Shown: positions 37,922-51,500, numbered from the stretch's first letter. The stretch is DNA of 64,000 nucleotides from Deltaproteobacteria bacterium (GCA_017644045.1 JAEPMI010000012.1:186001-250000); one strand, 5' to 3'. The notes: generated by a model not told the origin, from the letters alone. Program-made: numbers and translations.

Positions 37922-38974
37922 TCAGGCGGGGACGCAACCGAAGAAGGGGACGCACTCGAAGAGGCACTCCGCGCCCCCCTGACAACGACAGTTCGCGTCC
38001 ACACACTCGTCCGCGGTGCTGCCGCAGGCGCGACCGCAAGAGCCGCAGTGATCGATGTTCGTGCGCAGGTTCCGGCAGCCACCGGAGCAGCAGCCCTCGT
38101 CGGGGCCGCAGGCGCGACCACAGGAGCCGCAGTTGGCGGCGTCGCTGCTCGTGTTGATGCATGTGCCGCTGCAGCACGACTGGCCGGCGCCACACGCGGG
38201 CCCGGAGCCACAGCCGCACACGCCCGCGTTGCAGGTCAGCCCCGGGCCACACGGCGGGTCACAGGGCACGGCGCCGCAACCGCCCTCGGTGCACACCTCG
38301 CCCGCGGGACAAGCGACACCGCAGCCGCCGCAGTTCGCGGGATCGGTCTGGGTGTCCTGGCAACCATCGGAGCAGCAGACGTCCCCGGCCGTGCACGCCG
38401 CGCCACCGGCGCACTGGCAGGTCGAGGTGCCCACGTCGCACACCTCGCCCGCAGCGCAGGCCGGATCGCAAGGCAGGTCCTCGCAGGAACCCGCGATGCA
38501 TCCTTGGCCGGCCGGGCACACCACCCCGCAGCCGCCGCAGTTCGCATCGTCGTTCATGGTGTCCGCGCACCCCTCGGGGCAGCAGGTCGAGCCCTCTTCG
38601 CACTGCGGGAGGTCGTTGCATCGGCACTGGCTGCTGGTGCAACGGTTGGCGCGTCCCTCACAGACTCGGCCGCAGGCGCCGCAGTTGTTCGGATCGCCCG
38701 GCAGAGAGGCACAGGTGCCGTCGCAACAGCTCTCGCCGATCGGACACATCGAATCGGGGCCACAGCCAGCGGCGGGCATGCACATCCCGTCGCGGCACTC
38801 CTGCCCGTCCGGGCAGGTCATCGGGCAACCGCCCGCGTCGCCGCCCATGTCGAGCGAGCCCGGGCCGAGATCACGATCTCGATCGTCTCCGCCTGCACCC
38901 TGTGCGCAACCGGCGAGAAGGCCGGCGAGGAGGCAGCCCATCAGGGCGCAACGAATGCGGGCAGGATCAGACAA
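37922..38974 (-). CDS. Cys-rich repeat lipoprotein
   Basis: The product (350 residues, TTG start with GGAGGT eight bases upstream) has a lipoprotein signal ending LLAGLLAGC. The mature part contains five repeats of the form CC...C......D..NCG.CG..C (for example CCPEGCADTMNDDANCGGCG). Cys makes up more than a tenth of the mature protein, and each repeat could form several disulphides. The protein is probably an exposed, disulphide-stabilised lipoprotein of the kind common in myxobacteria. Function unknown. It is divergent from the histidine kinase gene. Confidence 0.88.
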   Translation of the reverse strand: MSDPARIRCALMGCLLAGLLAGCAQGAGGDDRDRDLGPGSLDMGGDAGGCPMTCPDGQECRDGMCMPAAGCGPDSMCPIGESCCDGTCASLPGDPNNCGACGRVCEGRANRCTSSQCRCNDLPQCEEGSTCCPEGCADTMNDDANCGGCGVVCPAGQGCIAGSCEDLPCDPACAAGEVCDVGTSTCQCAGGAACTAGDVCCSDGCQDTQTDPANCGGCGVACPAGEVCTEGGCGAVPCDPPCGPGLTCNAGVCGCGSGPACGAGQSCCSGTCINTSSDAANCGSCGRACGPDEGCCSGGCRNLRTNIDHCGSCGRACGSTADECVDANCRCQGGAECLFECVPFFGCVPA

Positions 38975-39266
38975 AGCAGTTGACCTCCATAAGGGGGTGC
39001 GTCAGAGGGGCCGCAGCGGCCCTGAAATCATGCACCAGACACATAGTGTAGAGACCTTGCGTGGCGTGCGCCCTTTTCCGTCCGACATCCCCATCGTAGG
39101 GTGTCGGGCAGAACGCCCAGTGACCCGTCGGCAGAGAGCGACGGAGCCGTACGAACATTACCCAGTCCGGGTTGTTCCGCCCATGTGACAACGCACGAGC
39201 GGTGCACGAAGAGGTTTGAACTCCATTCGCCGCTCAAGTACCTTCCGTCGCCGACGAATCATTTTG
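38975..39266. other. Intergenic region between two divergent genes (292 bp)
   Basis: It contains a 15-bp near-palindrome (39008-39022, GGGCCGC/GCGGCCC) and is less GC-rich than the rest of the window. I see a Shine-Dalgarno for the Cys-rich lipoprotein (at about 38983-38988), but no convincing promoter, tRNA or riboswitch fold. Confidence 0.4.
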
Positions 39267-40574
39267 ATGTCACTCGATGTACTCCAGTGGTTGGCCGAGC
39301 GGGCCGGATGGGCATGGCTCATCGAAACGCAGGGCGAGGTGCGCATGAACGAGCGCGCACGCTCGATGCTGGATAGCGAGGCAACGACCTTCGACGACCT
39401 GGCGGCAGCTCTCGCCGACCTATCCCCAGCTGCGGTCTCCGCGGCCGTCGATCGTACCGAGCTGGCCGGCCGGGATGGCCGACGCGCCCGCTGGGTGATC
39501 ACCGACGAGGGACGAATCCTGATGGTCGCGCCCCCGATCGAGCGATCTGCTCCCTCCGAGCCGGACGACGGGCTGGCCCGTGCGGTCGGCCACGAGCTGG
39601 GCAACGCGCTCGGCGCCGTGGTCGGCTGGATCGGGATGCTGCGCGAGCACCCCGAGACGCTGACCGACGACTCCCTCGAACGACTGGAGCGAGCGGCGAC
39701 GACCGCACGTCGTGCGGCGCGGACCTTGGTCGGCGGAGCGGACGACTCCGAGTCCGAGGTGGGCGAGCTCCTCCAAGATGTCGCCCGCCTGCTCGAGCCG
39801 ACCGCTCGCCAGCGGGGAACGACGATCGAAGTGAACGTGCCCGATCGGATGGAGACCACGCATCCCCGCGGCGAGCTCTTCCGCATCATCTGGAACCTCG
39901 CGTTGAACGCCGTGCAGGTGACCGACGAGGGGACGGTGCGACTCGACGCGACCTCGAACGGCGGTCGCATCGTCCTCGGGATCGAGGACGACGGGCCGGG
40001 CATGGACAAGGACGTTCGCGCGCGAATCTTCGAGCCGGGCTTCGGCCGCCGGAAGGGCGGGACCGGCCTCGGTCTCGCGCTCGTGGCGCGGACGGTCCGC
40101 GAGCTCCGCGGGAACGTTCGGGTCCGTTCGGAGCTCGGCACCGGGACCCGCTTCGAGGTTCGACTCCCGGCGTCCCCCCGGAACAGCGCCGTGATGCCCC
40201 GCACGATGACCCCCAGCCGCGTGCTCGTGGTCGAAGACGACGCGGGCATTCGTGAGCTCGTTCAGACCACCCTGACGCTCCGTGACATCGACGCGGTCGT
40301 GGTCGAGACCGTCGCGGAGGCGATGGCGGCCGGCGGTGACCCCTTCGATTTGGCCCTCGCGGACCTCACCCTCCCGGACGGCCGTGGGGACGAGCTGCTG
40401 GCGGCGCTCAAGAGCTCCGGCCGCGCGCGCCGTACCCTCCTGATGTCCGGACACGTGGATCCGGGGAAGCTCGCGGGCCCACCGGACGGCTGGCTGGGCA
40501 AGCCTTTCGACGTCCCCGAGCTGGTGGCCGCCATCGAGGGACGCGCGGCCGACCGCGACGCCCGAGCGAGCTGA
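39267..40574 (+). CDS. Hybrid sensor histidine kinase with C-terminal receiver domain
   Basis: The 435-residue product (ATG 39267) starts with a ~95-residue PAS-like sensor segment (WLAERAGWAWLIETQGEVRM). The phosphoacceptor His109 lies in GHELGNALGAV, followed by an HATPase with N-box IIWNLALNAVQ, G1 EDDGPGM and G2 GGTGLGLAL. A REC domain follows (VLVVEDDAGI; phosphoacceptor Asp366 in LADLTLPDG; Lys in LGKPF). No transmembrane helix is seen, so it is a cytosolic hybrid kinase. TTG 39216 is an alternative start with a Shine-Dalgarno directly next to it. The FHA-sigma54 activator gene follows by 53 bp in the same direction. Confidence 0.9.
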   Translation: MSLDVLQWLAERAGWAWLIETQGEVRMNERARSMLDSEATTFDDLAAALADLSPAAVSAAVDRTELAGRDGRRARWVITDEGRILMVAPPIERSAPSEPDDGLARAVGHELGNALGAVVGWIGMLREHPETLTDDSLERLERAATTARRAARTLVGGADDSESEVGELLQDVARLLEPTARQRGTTIEVNVPDRMETTHPRGELFRIIWNLALNAVQVTDEGTVRLDATSNGGRIVLGIEDDGPGMDKDVRARIFEPGFGRRKGGTGLGLALVARTVRELRGNVRVRSELGTGTRFEVRLPASPRNSAVMPRTMTPSRVLVVEDDAGIRELVQTTLTLRDIDAVVVETVAEAMAAGGDPFDLALADLTLPDGRGDELLAALKSSGRARRTLLMSGHVDPGKLAGPPDGWLGKPFDVPELVAAIEGRAADRDARAS

Positions 40575-40627
40575 ACCTCACTCCAACGCTCGGCTCGTCT
40601 CCGCCTTGTGATACGCTGCCCGTCCCG

Positions 40628-42061
<1,434 letters not shown>

Positions 42062-42123
42062 GCCCGGCCGCGTGAGTTCCCGCACTCGCCCGCGGATGAG
42101 GGTGCCGTGCGCTTGGAATCGGG

Positions 42124-42147
42124 CCACCGTCAGAAAATGAACGGTGG
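42124..42147. terminator. Seven-bp perfect stem hairpin after the FHA activator
   Basis: CCACCGT (42124-42130) and ACGGTGG (42141-42147) pair perfectly around a ten-base A-rich loop, and flanking GGG/CCC may extend it. It lies 63 bases after the stop codon. No T-run follows, so termination is only probable. Confidence 0.35.
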
Positions 42148-42182
42148 GGCCCAGATCCATGCGTGAAATCCCCTCGCAAGGC

Positions 42183-42198
42183 GGGCATGCCCCTTGCT
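42183..42198 (+). promoter_or_regulatory. Possible sigma-54 promoter (-24/-12)
   Basis: GGGCAT and TTGCT occur with the exact GG-N10-GC spacing of -24/-12 promoters (42183-42198), and the -12 part is a full match. The -24 part matches only four of six bases and is part of a GGGCATGCCC palindrome. Two nearby sigma-54 activator genes make the context favourable, but a sigma-70 candidate lies 50 bases downstream. Confidence 0.3.
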
Positions 42199-42247
42199 TA
42201 ACGGTCTCCCGTGCGGTCCTACGCCCATCGGGAGGAAGGCGTCTGCC

Positions 42248-42276
42248 TTGAAAGTGGTCCTACCTCCTCTTACCCT
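42248..42276 (+). promoter_or_regulatory. Sigma-70-type promoter of the ATPase/TPR/sigma-54 activator gene
   Basis: TTGAAA (42248-42253) and TACCCT (42271-42276) are separated by exactly 17 bp; the -35 matches five of six. A leader of ~40 bases carries a GGAG ribosome site seven bases before ATG 42322. The -10 region resembles that before panB. Confidence 0.5.
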
Positions 42277-42321
42277 GGCGCGCCTGGACGGGTGACGTTT
42301 GGCCCGTCCGTGGAGCTGCCT

Positions 42322-46100
<3,779 letters not shown>

Positions 46101-46104
<4 letters not shown>

Positions 46105-46835
46105 AGCTGGGTCGAATCATGAAGGCTAGGAACGAAGACGGGCGGGGAACCGTTCGGACCGCTGCGTTGCGTCGGTGGACTCTCGTGCTGATGGCAGCCC
46201 TCGCGCTGGGTGGCTGTGCCGGCGACGACGAGCTCATCGGAGCGACCACCGCTGGAGCCACCACGGGCGCGAGCCCCTTGGTGGAGATCGAGCGCGACGT
46301 GTGGACGTCTGCGCCCGCTGGCTGCGAGGGCATGCTCGACGGGCTCGAATGGAACTTCGGCGTCGCCGCCGGAGCGCCCGAGCTGGTGGTCGTCCTCGAC
46401 CCCTACGGCGGGGCCGCGGTGTGCACCGACACCTACTCGGCGGTCGACGCCGAGCTGCGCTCCACGGGCTCGCACGAGGTGGACAGCCTCTGGCTGAGCT
46501 ACGTCAACACCCTCCAGGAGCTGGAGGTCTACTCGGGAATGACCCACTCGAACGAGACCACCCACCACGACGGCTCGGTCGTCGGTGGCGCCAACGCCCC
46601 TCTGATGGGTGAGCCGAACCCGCAGCCGAACCGGCCCGGGACCTCGGTGCCGCACATCGACGTCGTCGAGAACGATCCCAACCCGCAGCCCAACATGCCG
46701 GGCGGCGACGAGGGCGGCAGCTCCTCCGACAGCTCCACGTCGAGCAACAGCGGCAGCGCATCCGCTCCCTTCCGGCCGAACACCGACGAGCCGACCCAAG
46801 CGGTCGCCGGGACCCGCGAAGCCGGCGGGCTCTGA
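46101..46835 (+). CDS. Lipoprotein coupled to the ATPase/TPR/sigma-54 activator
   Basis: The 244-residue product starts MKLGRIMKARNEDG with a basic stretch, then a hydrophobic signal ending LALGGC. The mature part has a beta-rich N-terminal half (LVVVLDPYGGAAVCTDTY) and a C-terminal low-complexity half. Two near-identical PNPQPN motifs occur and a Ser-rich run follows. It overlaps the activator stop by ATGA, so its production is tied to that of a cytoplasmic regulator, an unusual pairing that suggests an envelope sensor for the same pathway (inference). Function unknown. Confidence 0.83.
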
Positions 46836-46856
46836 GGTCCGGCTCGGTCCCGAGCT

Positions 46857-46887
46857 GCGCGGCTGTCGCCTCGGGCGTCAGCCGCGC
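46857..46887. terminator. Hairpin between convergent genes
   Basis: GCGCGGCTG (46857-46865) and CAGCCGCGC (46879-46887) form a perfect 9-bp stem with a 13-base loop. It covers the last codons of the homocysteine methyltransferase gene and lies 21 bases after the lipoprotein stop, so it could stop transcription from both directions. Confidence 0.45.
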
Positions 46888-47696
46888 AAACGCGTGACGA
46901 GCGCAGCGAGGTGCGCCGGCCCGGTCCCGCAGCAGCCACCGACCACGCTCGCCCCGAGCTCGACCCAGCCCTCGGCCAGCGCTGCGTAGCGTTCCGCTCC
47001 GAACCCGGCATCGCTCGACCAGCCGATGCGATCGTCCGCGCTGCCCGCGTTGCCGTAGGCGCCGAAGGGCACGCCGACGATGCTCAGCTCGCGGAGGTAG
47101 TCGCGCATCCGCGGCGCGGGGATGCAGTTGGCGAGCACGGTGGAGGCGCCCGCGTCGGCCAGGCGCTCGGCTCCGCGTGCCAGCTCGATCGGGCTGAGCA
47201 GGTCGGCGTCGGGACCGGCGGTCAGGCTTCCCCACACCTCCATCGCTCCTGCGTCGAGCGCGGCACGCACCGCGGCGAGGGCCTCCGCCGGCTCCGGGAA
47301 GGTCTCGCAGAGCACCAGGTCGACGCCCCCGTCCACGAGCGCGCGCGCCATCTGGAGGTGCGCATCGAAGGCGCCCTCCCCTGGGCTCAGGTCGGGCCGG
47401 TAGCAGTCGGCGACCGGTGCGATCGAGCCGGCCACTCGATGCGGTCCCACTCCCTCGCGAGCGAGCGCCACGGCCGCGAGGGTGAGCTCCCGCCACCGCT
47501 CGCCCACGTCGCTCTGGCGGGTTCGAAAGGTGTTGGTGGTGTGAACCGTCGCTCCTGCGGCGGCATAGTCGCGATGGATCGCGACCACCGCATCCGGCTC
47601 GCTCTCGATCGCGCCAGCGCTCCACGTGGGCAAGGGCGTGGCCACGCCGCGTGCGGCGAGCTCGGTCCCCATCGGTCCGTCGAGGAAGGTGATCAA
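46878..47696 (-). CDS. Homocysteine S-methyltransferase family protein
   Basis: The product (272 residues from TTG 47694-47696) begins MITFLDGPMGTELAARG, the usual start of the homocysteine methyltransferase barrel. It has the first zinc-Cys region in VLANCIPAPRM and the paired Cys in VVGGCCGTGPAHL. The family transfers methyl groups to homocysteine (from S-methylmethionine, betaine or methyltetrahydrofolate) or, in some members, to selenohomocysteine; the donor cannot be read from sequence. The frame opens to GTG 47732, but a TAGCTT hexamer (47704-47709) seven bases before the TTG favours the shorter start. It may be the last gene of the GMC operon, 77 bp after it. Confidence 0.85.
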   Translation of the reverse strand: MITFLDGPMGTELAARGVATPLPTWSAGAIESEPDAVVAIHRDYAAAGATVHTTNTFRTRQSDVGERWRELTLAAVALAREGVGPHRVAGSIAPVADCYRPDLSPGEGAFDAHLQMARALVDGGVDLVLCETFPEPAEALAAVRAALDAGAMEVWGSLTAGPDADLLSPIELARGAERLADAGASTVLANCIPAPRMRDYLRELSIVGVPFGAYGNAGSADDRIGWSSDAGFGAERYAALAEGWVELGASVVGGCCGTGPAHLAALVTRLRG

Positions 47697-47773
47697 CGCG
47701 CACAAGCTACAGAGCGCCGAGACGTGGCGCACGCTGACGGGATGGGCCCGTCAGCGTCCGCTGCCGAGGAAGC

Positions 47774-49300
47774 TCAGGCCGCGCGGCGGGCGCCCGCCTT
47801 GGCGGCGAGCTGCTCGGCGGCGCGGAAGACCACGGTCATGATCGCGTGCTGCGGGTTCACGCCCATGTTGGTCGGGAAGACGCTCGCGTCCATGACGTAG
47901 AGACCATCGACCTCGTGGCTCTGCAGGTCGGGGCCGACCACGCTCCGGCTCGGGTCCGCACCCGCGACGGCGGTCCCGAAGAGGTGGGACGCGACCAGGT
48001 GGACCTGGGTCCGCTTCCACGGCGTGGCCGCCAGGGCCTCGAGCTCGTCGACCGAGCGGAGTACCTCGGGGCAACCGTCGATGCCCGGATAGACCTCCCT
48101 GGCACCGACCGCGAAGAGCATCCGGCCGATCGTGATGGCCGCGTCCTGCATCTTCGCGATGTCTTCCGTGAGGGGCGCGTAGGAGATGGAGGGTCCGAGG
48201 AGACCGGGCCGGATACGACCGTGGGCCTTCATCCGAACCTGCGCGCACCACTGCGCGTAGTGGTCGAGGTGCGCCATGCGCTCCTGCCACTCGGCGCCGA
48301 CGCCGGGCAGTCGCGCCGCGAGCATCTCGGGCGGTAGCGAGAGCGACTCGATCTTGAAGCCGCGCTCGCGCATCGGGATCTCGTAGCCCTGCGTCGCGCC
48401 GTAGCTCATGCGGACCGGCTCATCGAAGCGGCCGAGCATCGCGGCACCGGGGTGCGCCTGGAAGCGATCGCCGACCAGCCCGCCGAGACCACTCTTGCGA
48501 AGGATGATCGGCGTATGGACCACACCGGCGGCCACGACGACGTTCTCGGCGCGGACCTGGAAGCGGCCGATGGGCTTGCGGGTCTCCGGGTGCAGCGCCT
48601 GACCGATGACGCCGACGGCACGACCACCCTCGATCCACACACGATCCACGCGGGCGTGGGTGCGCAGCCGCGCGCCGTCGCCAATCGCCTTGGGCACGTA
48701 GGAGGTGTCCATCGACTGGCGGTTCTCACCGGGGCAGCCCTGGAGGCACTCGCCCGACGCCTCGCAGCGCGCGGCGTTCCGAGTGATGGGCTTGCCGGGT
48801 AGACCGAGGGCCGCGCTGGCCTTCGCCATCAGCGCCGAGTTGCCGCCGAGGACGCGCTCGCCGGTCTCCTCGATCTCGAGCTCCTCTTCGATCGTCTCGT
48901 AGATCCGGTCCATCTCACCGGCGTCGACGAGCTCGGCGAGGCCGTGGTTCGCGATCCAGTCCTCGCGGACGTCCTCCGGCATCCGCCAGATGATCCCGCT
49001 GTTGATCGCGGTGCTGCCGCCGACGCAGCGGCCCTGGAGCACGACCAGCGGCGAGAGGTCACCGCTCGCCTGAGTGCCGCCTTCGCGCATGGTGGTCGCG
49101 AGCGCGCCGGGAACGTCGCGCGGACGCTCGGAGGTCACCAGCTTGGCGCCCTCCTCGAGCATCAGGACGTCGACGCCCTGCGCCGCGAGCACGCGCGCCG
49201 CGGTCGCGCCGCCCGCGCCGGTGCCGACGATCACGGTGTGCGCTCGGTCTTCCCAGACCGGCTTGGCCAGGATCGAGGTGAACAAGTCCTTGAGAGCCAT
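47774..49300 (-). CDS. GMC-family FAD-dependent oxidoreductase
   Basis: The product (508 residues, ATG 49298-49300 sharing one base with the preceding stop) shows the Rossmann FAD motif VIVGTGAGGATAARVL, the GMC signature CVGGSTAINSG, a Cys-rich loop RCEASGECLQGCPGEN (as in long-chain alcohol and cholesterol oxidases), and the C-terminal FAD segment MDASVFPTNMGVNPQHA. GMC enzymes oxidise alcohols, sterols or sugars. The small subunit gene upstream and the long-chain-type Cys loop suggest a membrane-associated dehydrogenase. The substrate is not known; a FadR-type regulator upstream hints at lipid-derived compounds (inference). Confidence 0.92.
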   Translation of the reverse strand: MALKDLFTSILAKPVWEDRAHTVIVGTGAGGATAARVLAAQGVDVLMLEEGAKLVTSERPRDVPGALATTMREGGTQASGDLSPLVVLQGRCVGGSTAINSGIIWRMPEDVREDWIANHGLAELVDAGEMDRIYETIEEELEIEETGERVLGGNSALMAKASAALGLPGKPITRNAARCEASGECLQGCPGENRQSMDTSYVPKAIGDGARLRTHARVDRVWIEGGRAVGVIGQALHPETRKPIGRFQVRAENVVVAAGVVHTPIILRKSGLGGLVGDRFQAHPGAAMLGRFDEPVRMSYGATQGYEIPMRERGFKIESLSLPPEMLAARLPGVGAEWQERMAHLDHYAQWCAQVRMKAHGRIRPGLLGPSISYAPLTEDIAKMQDAAITIGRMLFAVGAREVYPGIDGCPEVLRSVDELEALAATPWKRTQVHLVASHLFGTAVAGADPSRSVVGPDLQSHEVDGLYVMDASVFPTNMGVNPQHAIMTVVFRAAEQLAAKAGARRAA

Positions 49301-49761
49301 CACGCCACCTCCTGAACGCTCGGGACGCTCTTCTTCAGCCGAAGGCGGACCGGAGTCCCCTCGGCGCGGCCCGCGTCGTACTGCGAGCGGGCTCGGATGG
49401 TCGGCTCACGGAGGAGCGCCATCGAGGTCTGCACCTTCATCAGCAGGGTCAGCTCGCGGACGATCTGCAGCGGGTGCTCGAGGAGATCCTCGAGCAGCGC
49501 GATGCGCTCGCCCTCGTTCAGCCCATCGATGAACGTGGGTCGAAGCTGGGTCCACAGCGGCGACGACGCGACGAGCATCATCGCGGCGCGAATGCCGTAG
49601 CGAACCTTCGGTCCACCCGCACCGTTGAGCAGCTCGAAGGTCCCGACGTAGTCGGCCTCACCGGGTTCGGGTGCGAGGTGGTCTGCGTCGCCCGAGCCGG
49701 GGGGCGCGAAGCCCTCCATGATGGCCTCGAGCCAGCGTCGCTCGATGTTGGTCAGCTTCAT
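49300..49761 (-). CDS. Small accessory subunit of a GMC oxidoreductase
   Basis: The 153-residue protein starts at ATG 49759-49761, overlapping the regulator stop, with GGAGGAATC directly before it. It is mostly alpha-helical, with two amphipathic helices (RRWLEAIMEGFAPP, ERIALLEDLLEHPL), and has a gluconate-dehydrogenase subunit 3-like general plan, although no TAT signal is visible. Placement directly before the GMC gene and the one-base overlap support a role in maturing or anchoring the large subunit. Function is inferred from context only. Confidence 0.75.
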   Translation of the reverse strand: MKLTNIERRWLEAIMEGFAPPGSGDADHLAPEPGEADYVGTFELLNGAGGPKVRYGIRAAMMLVASSPLWTQLRPTFIDGLNEGERIALLEDLLEHPLQIVRELTLLMKVQTSMALLREPTIRARSQYDAGRAEGTPVRLRLKKSVPSVQEVA

Positions 49762-50537
49762 GATTCCTCCACTGCATCTGCAGGGGCCGGGGCGGATCCG
49801 CCGGCCATGACACGAGAGAGCGCCCCGAGCCGGTCCAGGGTCTTCCGGTCGAGGGGTTCGAGAAAGCGGGCCGCCGCCTTGCGGATTCGGGCCGGATCGC
49901 GCGTCTCGAGGAGATCGAGGAGCGCGTCGTAGGTGGCGATGGTGTCGCGCGCGTTGACGAGGAAGGCGGCTTCGAAGCCGGGGCTCCCCGTGATGATCCG
50001 CTGCACGGTGTTGTAGAGCAGCTCGAGCGCGAGGTTGTGGGTGGCGCGCACGAGGATGCGGGCGAAATGCAGGTCCTCCCGCATGAACGCCTCCCCGTCG
50101 TCGAGGAGCTCGCCGAGCACCTCGCGCTGGTCGCGCAGCGCCCGGAGCTCGGAAGGGGTTCCGCGCTCCGCGGCCACCGCCATCACCTGAGTCGCGACCA
50201 GCCGGCGGAACTCGAGGAGGTCCCCGAGAAGGCGGAGCGGCATCTCGCCGCCTTCGATGGCGTAGCGCGCGAGGTGCGCGATGAGGTCGACGCCCCCGTG
50301 CTCGCGGAAGTCCAGCACCCGATTGCCGGCGCCGTGCACCTTCTCGACGAGCCCCTCGGACTGGAGCGTCGCGAGGGCAGAGCGGATGGTCACGCGACTC
50401 ACGCCGAGGTTCTCGGCGAGCTCGCGTTCGCCGGGGAGCAGCGAGCCCGGCTCGGCGTCGCCCATGAGGATGCGGCGGCGGAGCTCGTGGGCGGCGCTCT
50501 CGGCGGCGTTCGGCTTGGATGTGTTCGACTTGGCCAC
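49758..50537 (-). CDS. GntR/FadR-family transcriptional regulator
   Basis: The product (259 residues from GTG 50535-50537) has an N-terminal winged helix at about 8-75 (AAHELRRRILMGD, LPGERELAENLGVSRVTIRSAL, LVEKVHGAGNRVLD), typical of GntR, followed by an all-helical FCD ligand-binding domain (~85-245). The FCD domain often binds organic acids or acyl-CoA with metal help. Two TGGTNNNACCA operators lie immediately upstream, so it is likely autoregulated. It probably controls the GMC oxidoreductase operon that follows. A start further upstream is possible but would run over the operators. Confidence 0.93.
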   Translation of the reverse strand: MAKSNTSKPNAAESAAHELRRRILMGDAEPGSLLPGERELAENLGVSRVTIRSALATLQSEGLVEKVHGAGNRVLDFREHGGVDLIAHLARYAIEGGEMPLRLLGDLLEFRRLVATQVMAVAAERGTPSELRALRDQREVLGELLDDGEAFMREDLHFARILVRATHNLALELLYNTVQRIITGSPGFEAAFLVNARDTIATYDALLDLLETRDPARIRKAAARFLEPLDRKTLDRLGALSRVMAGGSAPAPADAVEES

Positions 50538-50566
50538 TGGTATTACCAATCCAAGTGGTATTACCA
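50538..50566. promoter_or_regulatory. Two FadR-type operators
   Basis: TGGTATTACCA occurs twice, at 50538-50548 and 50556-50566, 18 bp apart. Each is an inverted repeat matching the TGGTNNNACCA pattern known for FadR-like GntR regulators. They touch the GTG start of the regulator, so bound protein would block its own transcription. Confidence 0.7.
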
Positions 50567-50645
50567 GTGCCCGACCGCCGCAAGATCTATTTTCGACTTG
50601 GCGCTCAGTCCTCCGGGATCGTTGAGCTATTCCCCCAAACAAATT

Positions 50646-50678
50646 TCGGCCGACGGGTCGGTTTGACCCGTCGGCCGA
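50646..50678 (-). terminator. lexA terminator
   Basis: TCGGCCGACGGGTC (50646-50659) pairs perfectly with its complement at 50665-50678 across a five-base loop. On the minus strand it is followed by AAATTTGTTTG, and it lies 21 bases after the lexA stop, as expected of a rho-independent terminator. Confidence 0.75.
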
Positions 50679-50699
50679 TCGGAGGAGGTCGGTTCGAGC

Positions 50700-51353
50700 T
50701 CAGTCGAGGCGGCGGTAGACCCCCACTACCACGCCGAGGATCTGGGTCTCTCGCCAGTCGTTCTTGGGCACCAGGATGGGCGCCATGGAGGAGTTCTCCG
50801 GCTGGAGCCGGATGTGGTCCTTCTCCGGGTAGAAGGTCTTGCAGGTGGCCTCGTCGTGGACGAGGGCGATGACGATGTCGCCGCGCTTCGCCTGGATCTG
50901 CTTTCGGACGAAGACGTAGTCCCGGTCGTGGATCCCGGCCTCGATCATCGATTCGCCGCTGATGCGGAGACCGAAGACGTCCTTGCCCTTCCCCACCAGC
51001 ATCCGGTCGATCCGGACGGTGTCCTCCGGCTCCTGCAGCGCCTCGCTGAGGGCGCCGGCGGCCACCCGGCCGAGGATGGGGATGTCGATCATGTCCGCGT
51101 CGCTCGAGGGGGTGTTGTGGTCGATGGGGTCCCCATCGGGCGTCCGAACCAGCCGCAGGGTCCGCGACTTCATGTCCTCGCGGGTCAGGTAGCCCTTTCG
51201 CTCGAGCGCGCGGAGGTGGTCGTTGACCCCGTTCGTGCTCCGAATTCCCAAGTGATTCCCGATCTCCCGAAGCGTGGGAGGGTAACCGCGGTCGGAGATG
51301 GAGTCGGAGATGAACTCGAGCACGGCGCGCTGGCGATCGGTGAGCTTCTGCAT
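50700..51353 (-). CDS. lexA: LexA SOS repressor
   Basis: LexA represses DNA-damage genes and cleaves itself when RecA filaments form. The 217-residue product (ATG 51351-51353; GAGGT upstream) has a winged helix (residues ~1-70, [35 protein letters not shown]). The cleavage site is Ala99-Gly100 in RVAAGAL, and the S24 catalytic pair is Ser135 in SGESM and Lys172 in EATCK. The 37-residue Ser-Lys distance matches E. coli LexA. It is preceded by a promoter and a LexA-like box. It may thus be autoregulated. Confidence 0.97.
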   Translation of the reverse strand: MQKLTDRQRAVLEFISDSISDRGYPPTLREIGNHLGIRSTNGVNDHLRALERKGYLTREDMKSRTLRLVRTPDGDPIDHNTPSSDADMIDIPILGRVAAGALSEALQEPEDTVRIDRMLVGKGKDVFGLRISGESMIEAGIHDRDYVFVRKQIQAKRGDIVIALVHDEATCKTFYPEKDHIRLQPENSSMAPILVPKNDWRETQILGVVVGVYRRLD

Positions 51354-51391
51354 GGGGACCTCGGTGGGGAACAATGGATCAGGACTGATGA

Positions 51392-51408
51392 CCTGAACAG
51401 GTATCGAC
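51392..51408 (-). promoter_or_regulatory. LexA-box candidate (delta-proteobacterial type)
   Basis: Read on the minus strand, 51392-51408 is GTCGATACCTGTTCAGG. This matches about 13 of 17 positions of the myxobacterial LexA consensus, including the invariant GTTCAG. It lies at the expected start point of the lexA transcript and also carries ACCTGAACAGGT, a perfect inverted repeat. Confidence 0.6.
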
Positions 51409-51414
51409 CCCCGG

Positions 51415-51443
51415 ACGCTACGGCCCCGCGAGTACCTTGTCAA
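51415..51443 (-). promoter_or_regulatory. lexA: lexA promoter
   Basis: TTGACA (51438-51443), a perfect -35, and TAGCGT (51415-51420) are 17 bp apart on the minus strand. The start point would fall inside the LexA box, giving direct autorepression. Confidence 0.65.
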
Positions 51444-51500
51444 AGTTTCAGTAGATCGCCGCCCCCAGAGGTTGCCGTTCCCCGTGTACGTCCTCGTACT

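Noticed and set aside
38975-39266. tRNA, small RNA or riboswitch in the largest gene-free stretch
   Set aside because: Only a short GC palindrome is visible; no cloverleaf, T-loop or known aptamer pattern found.
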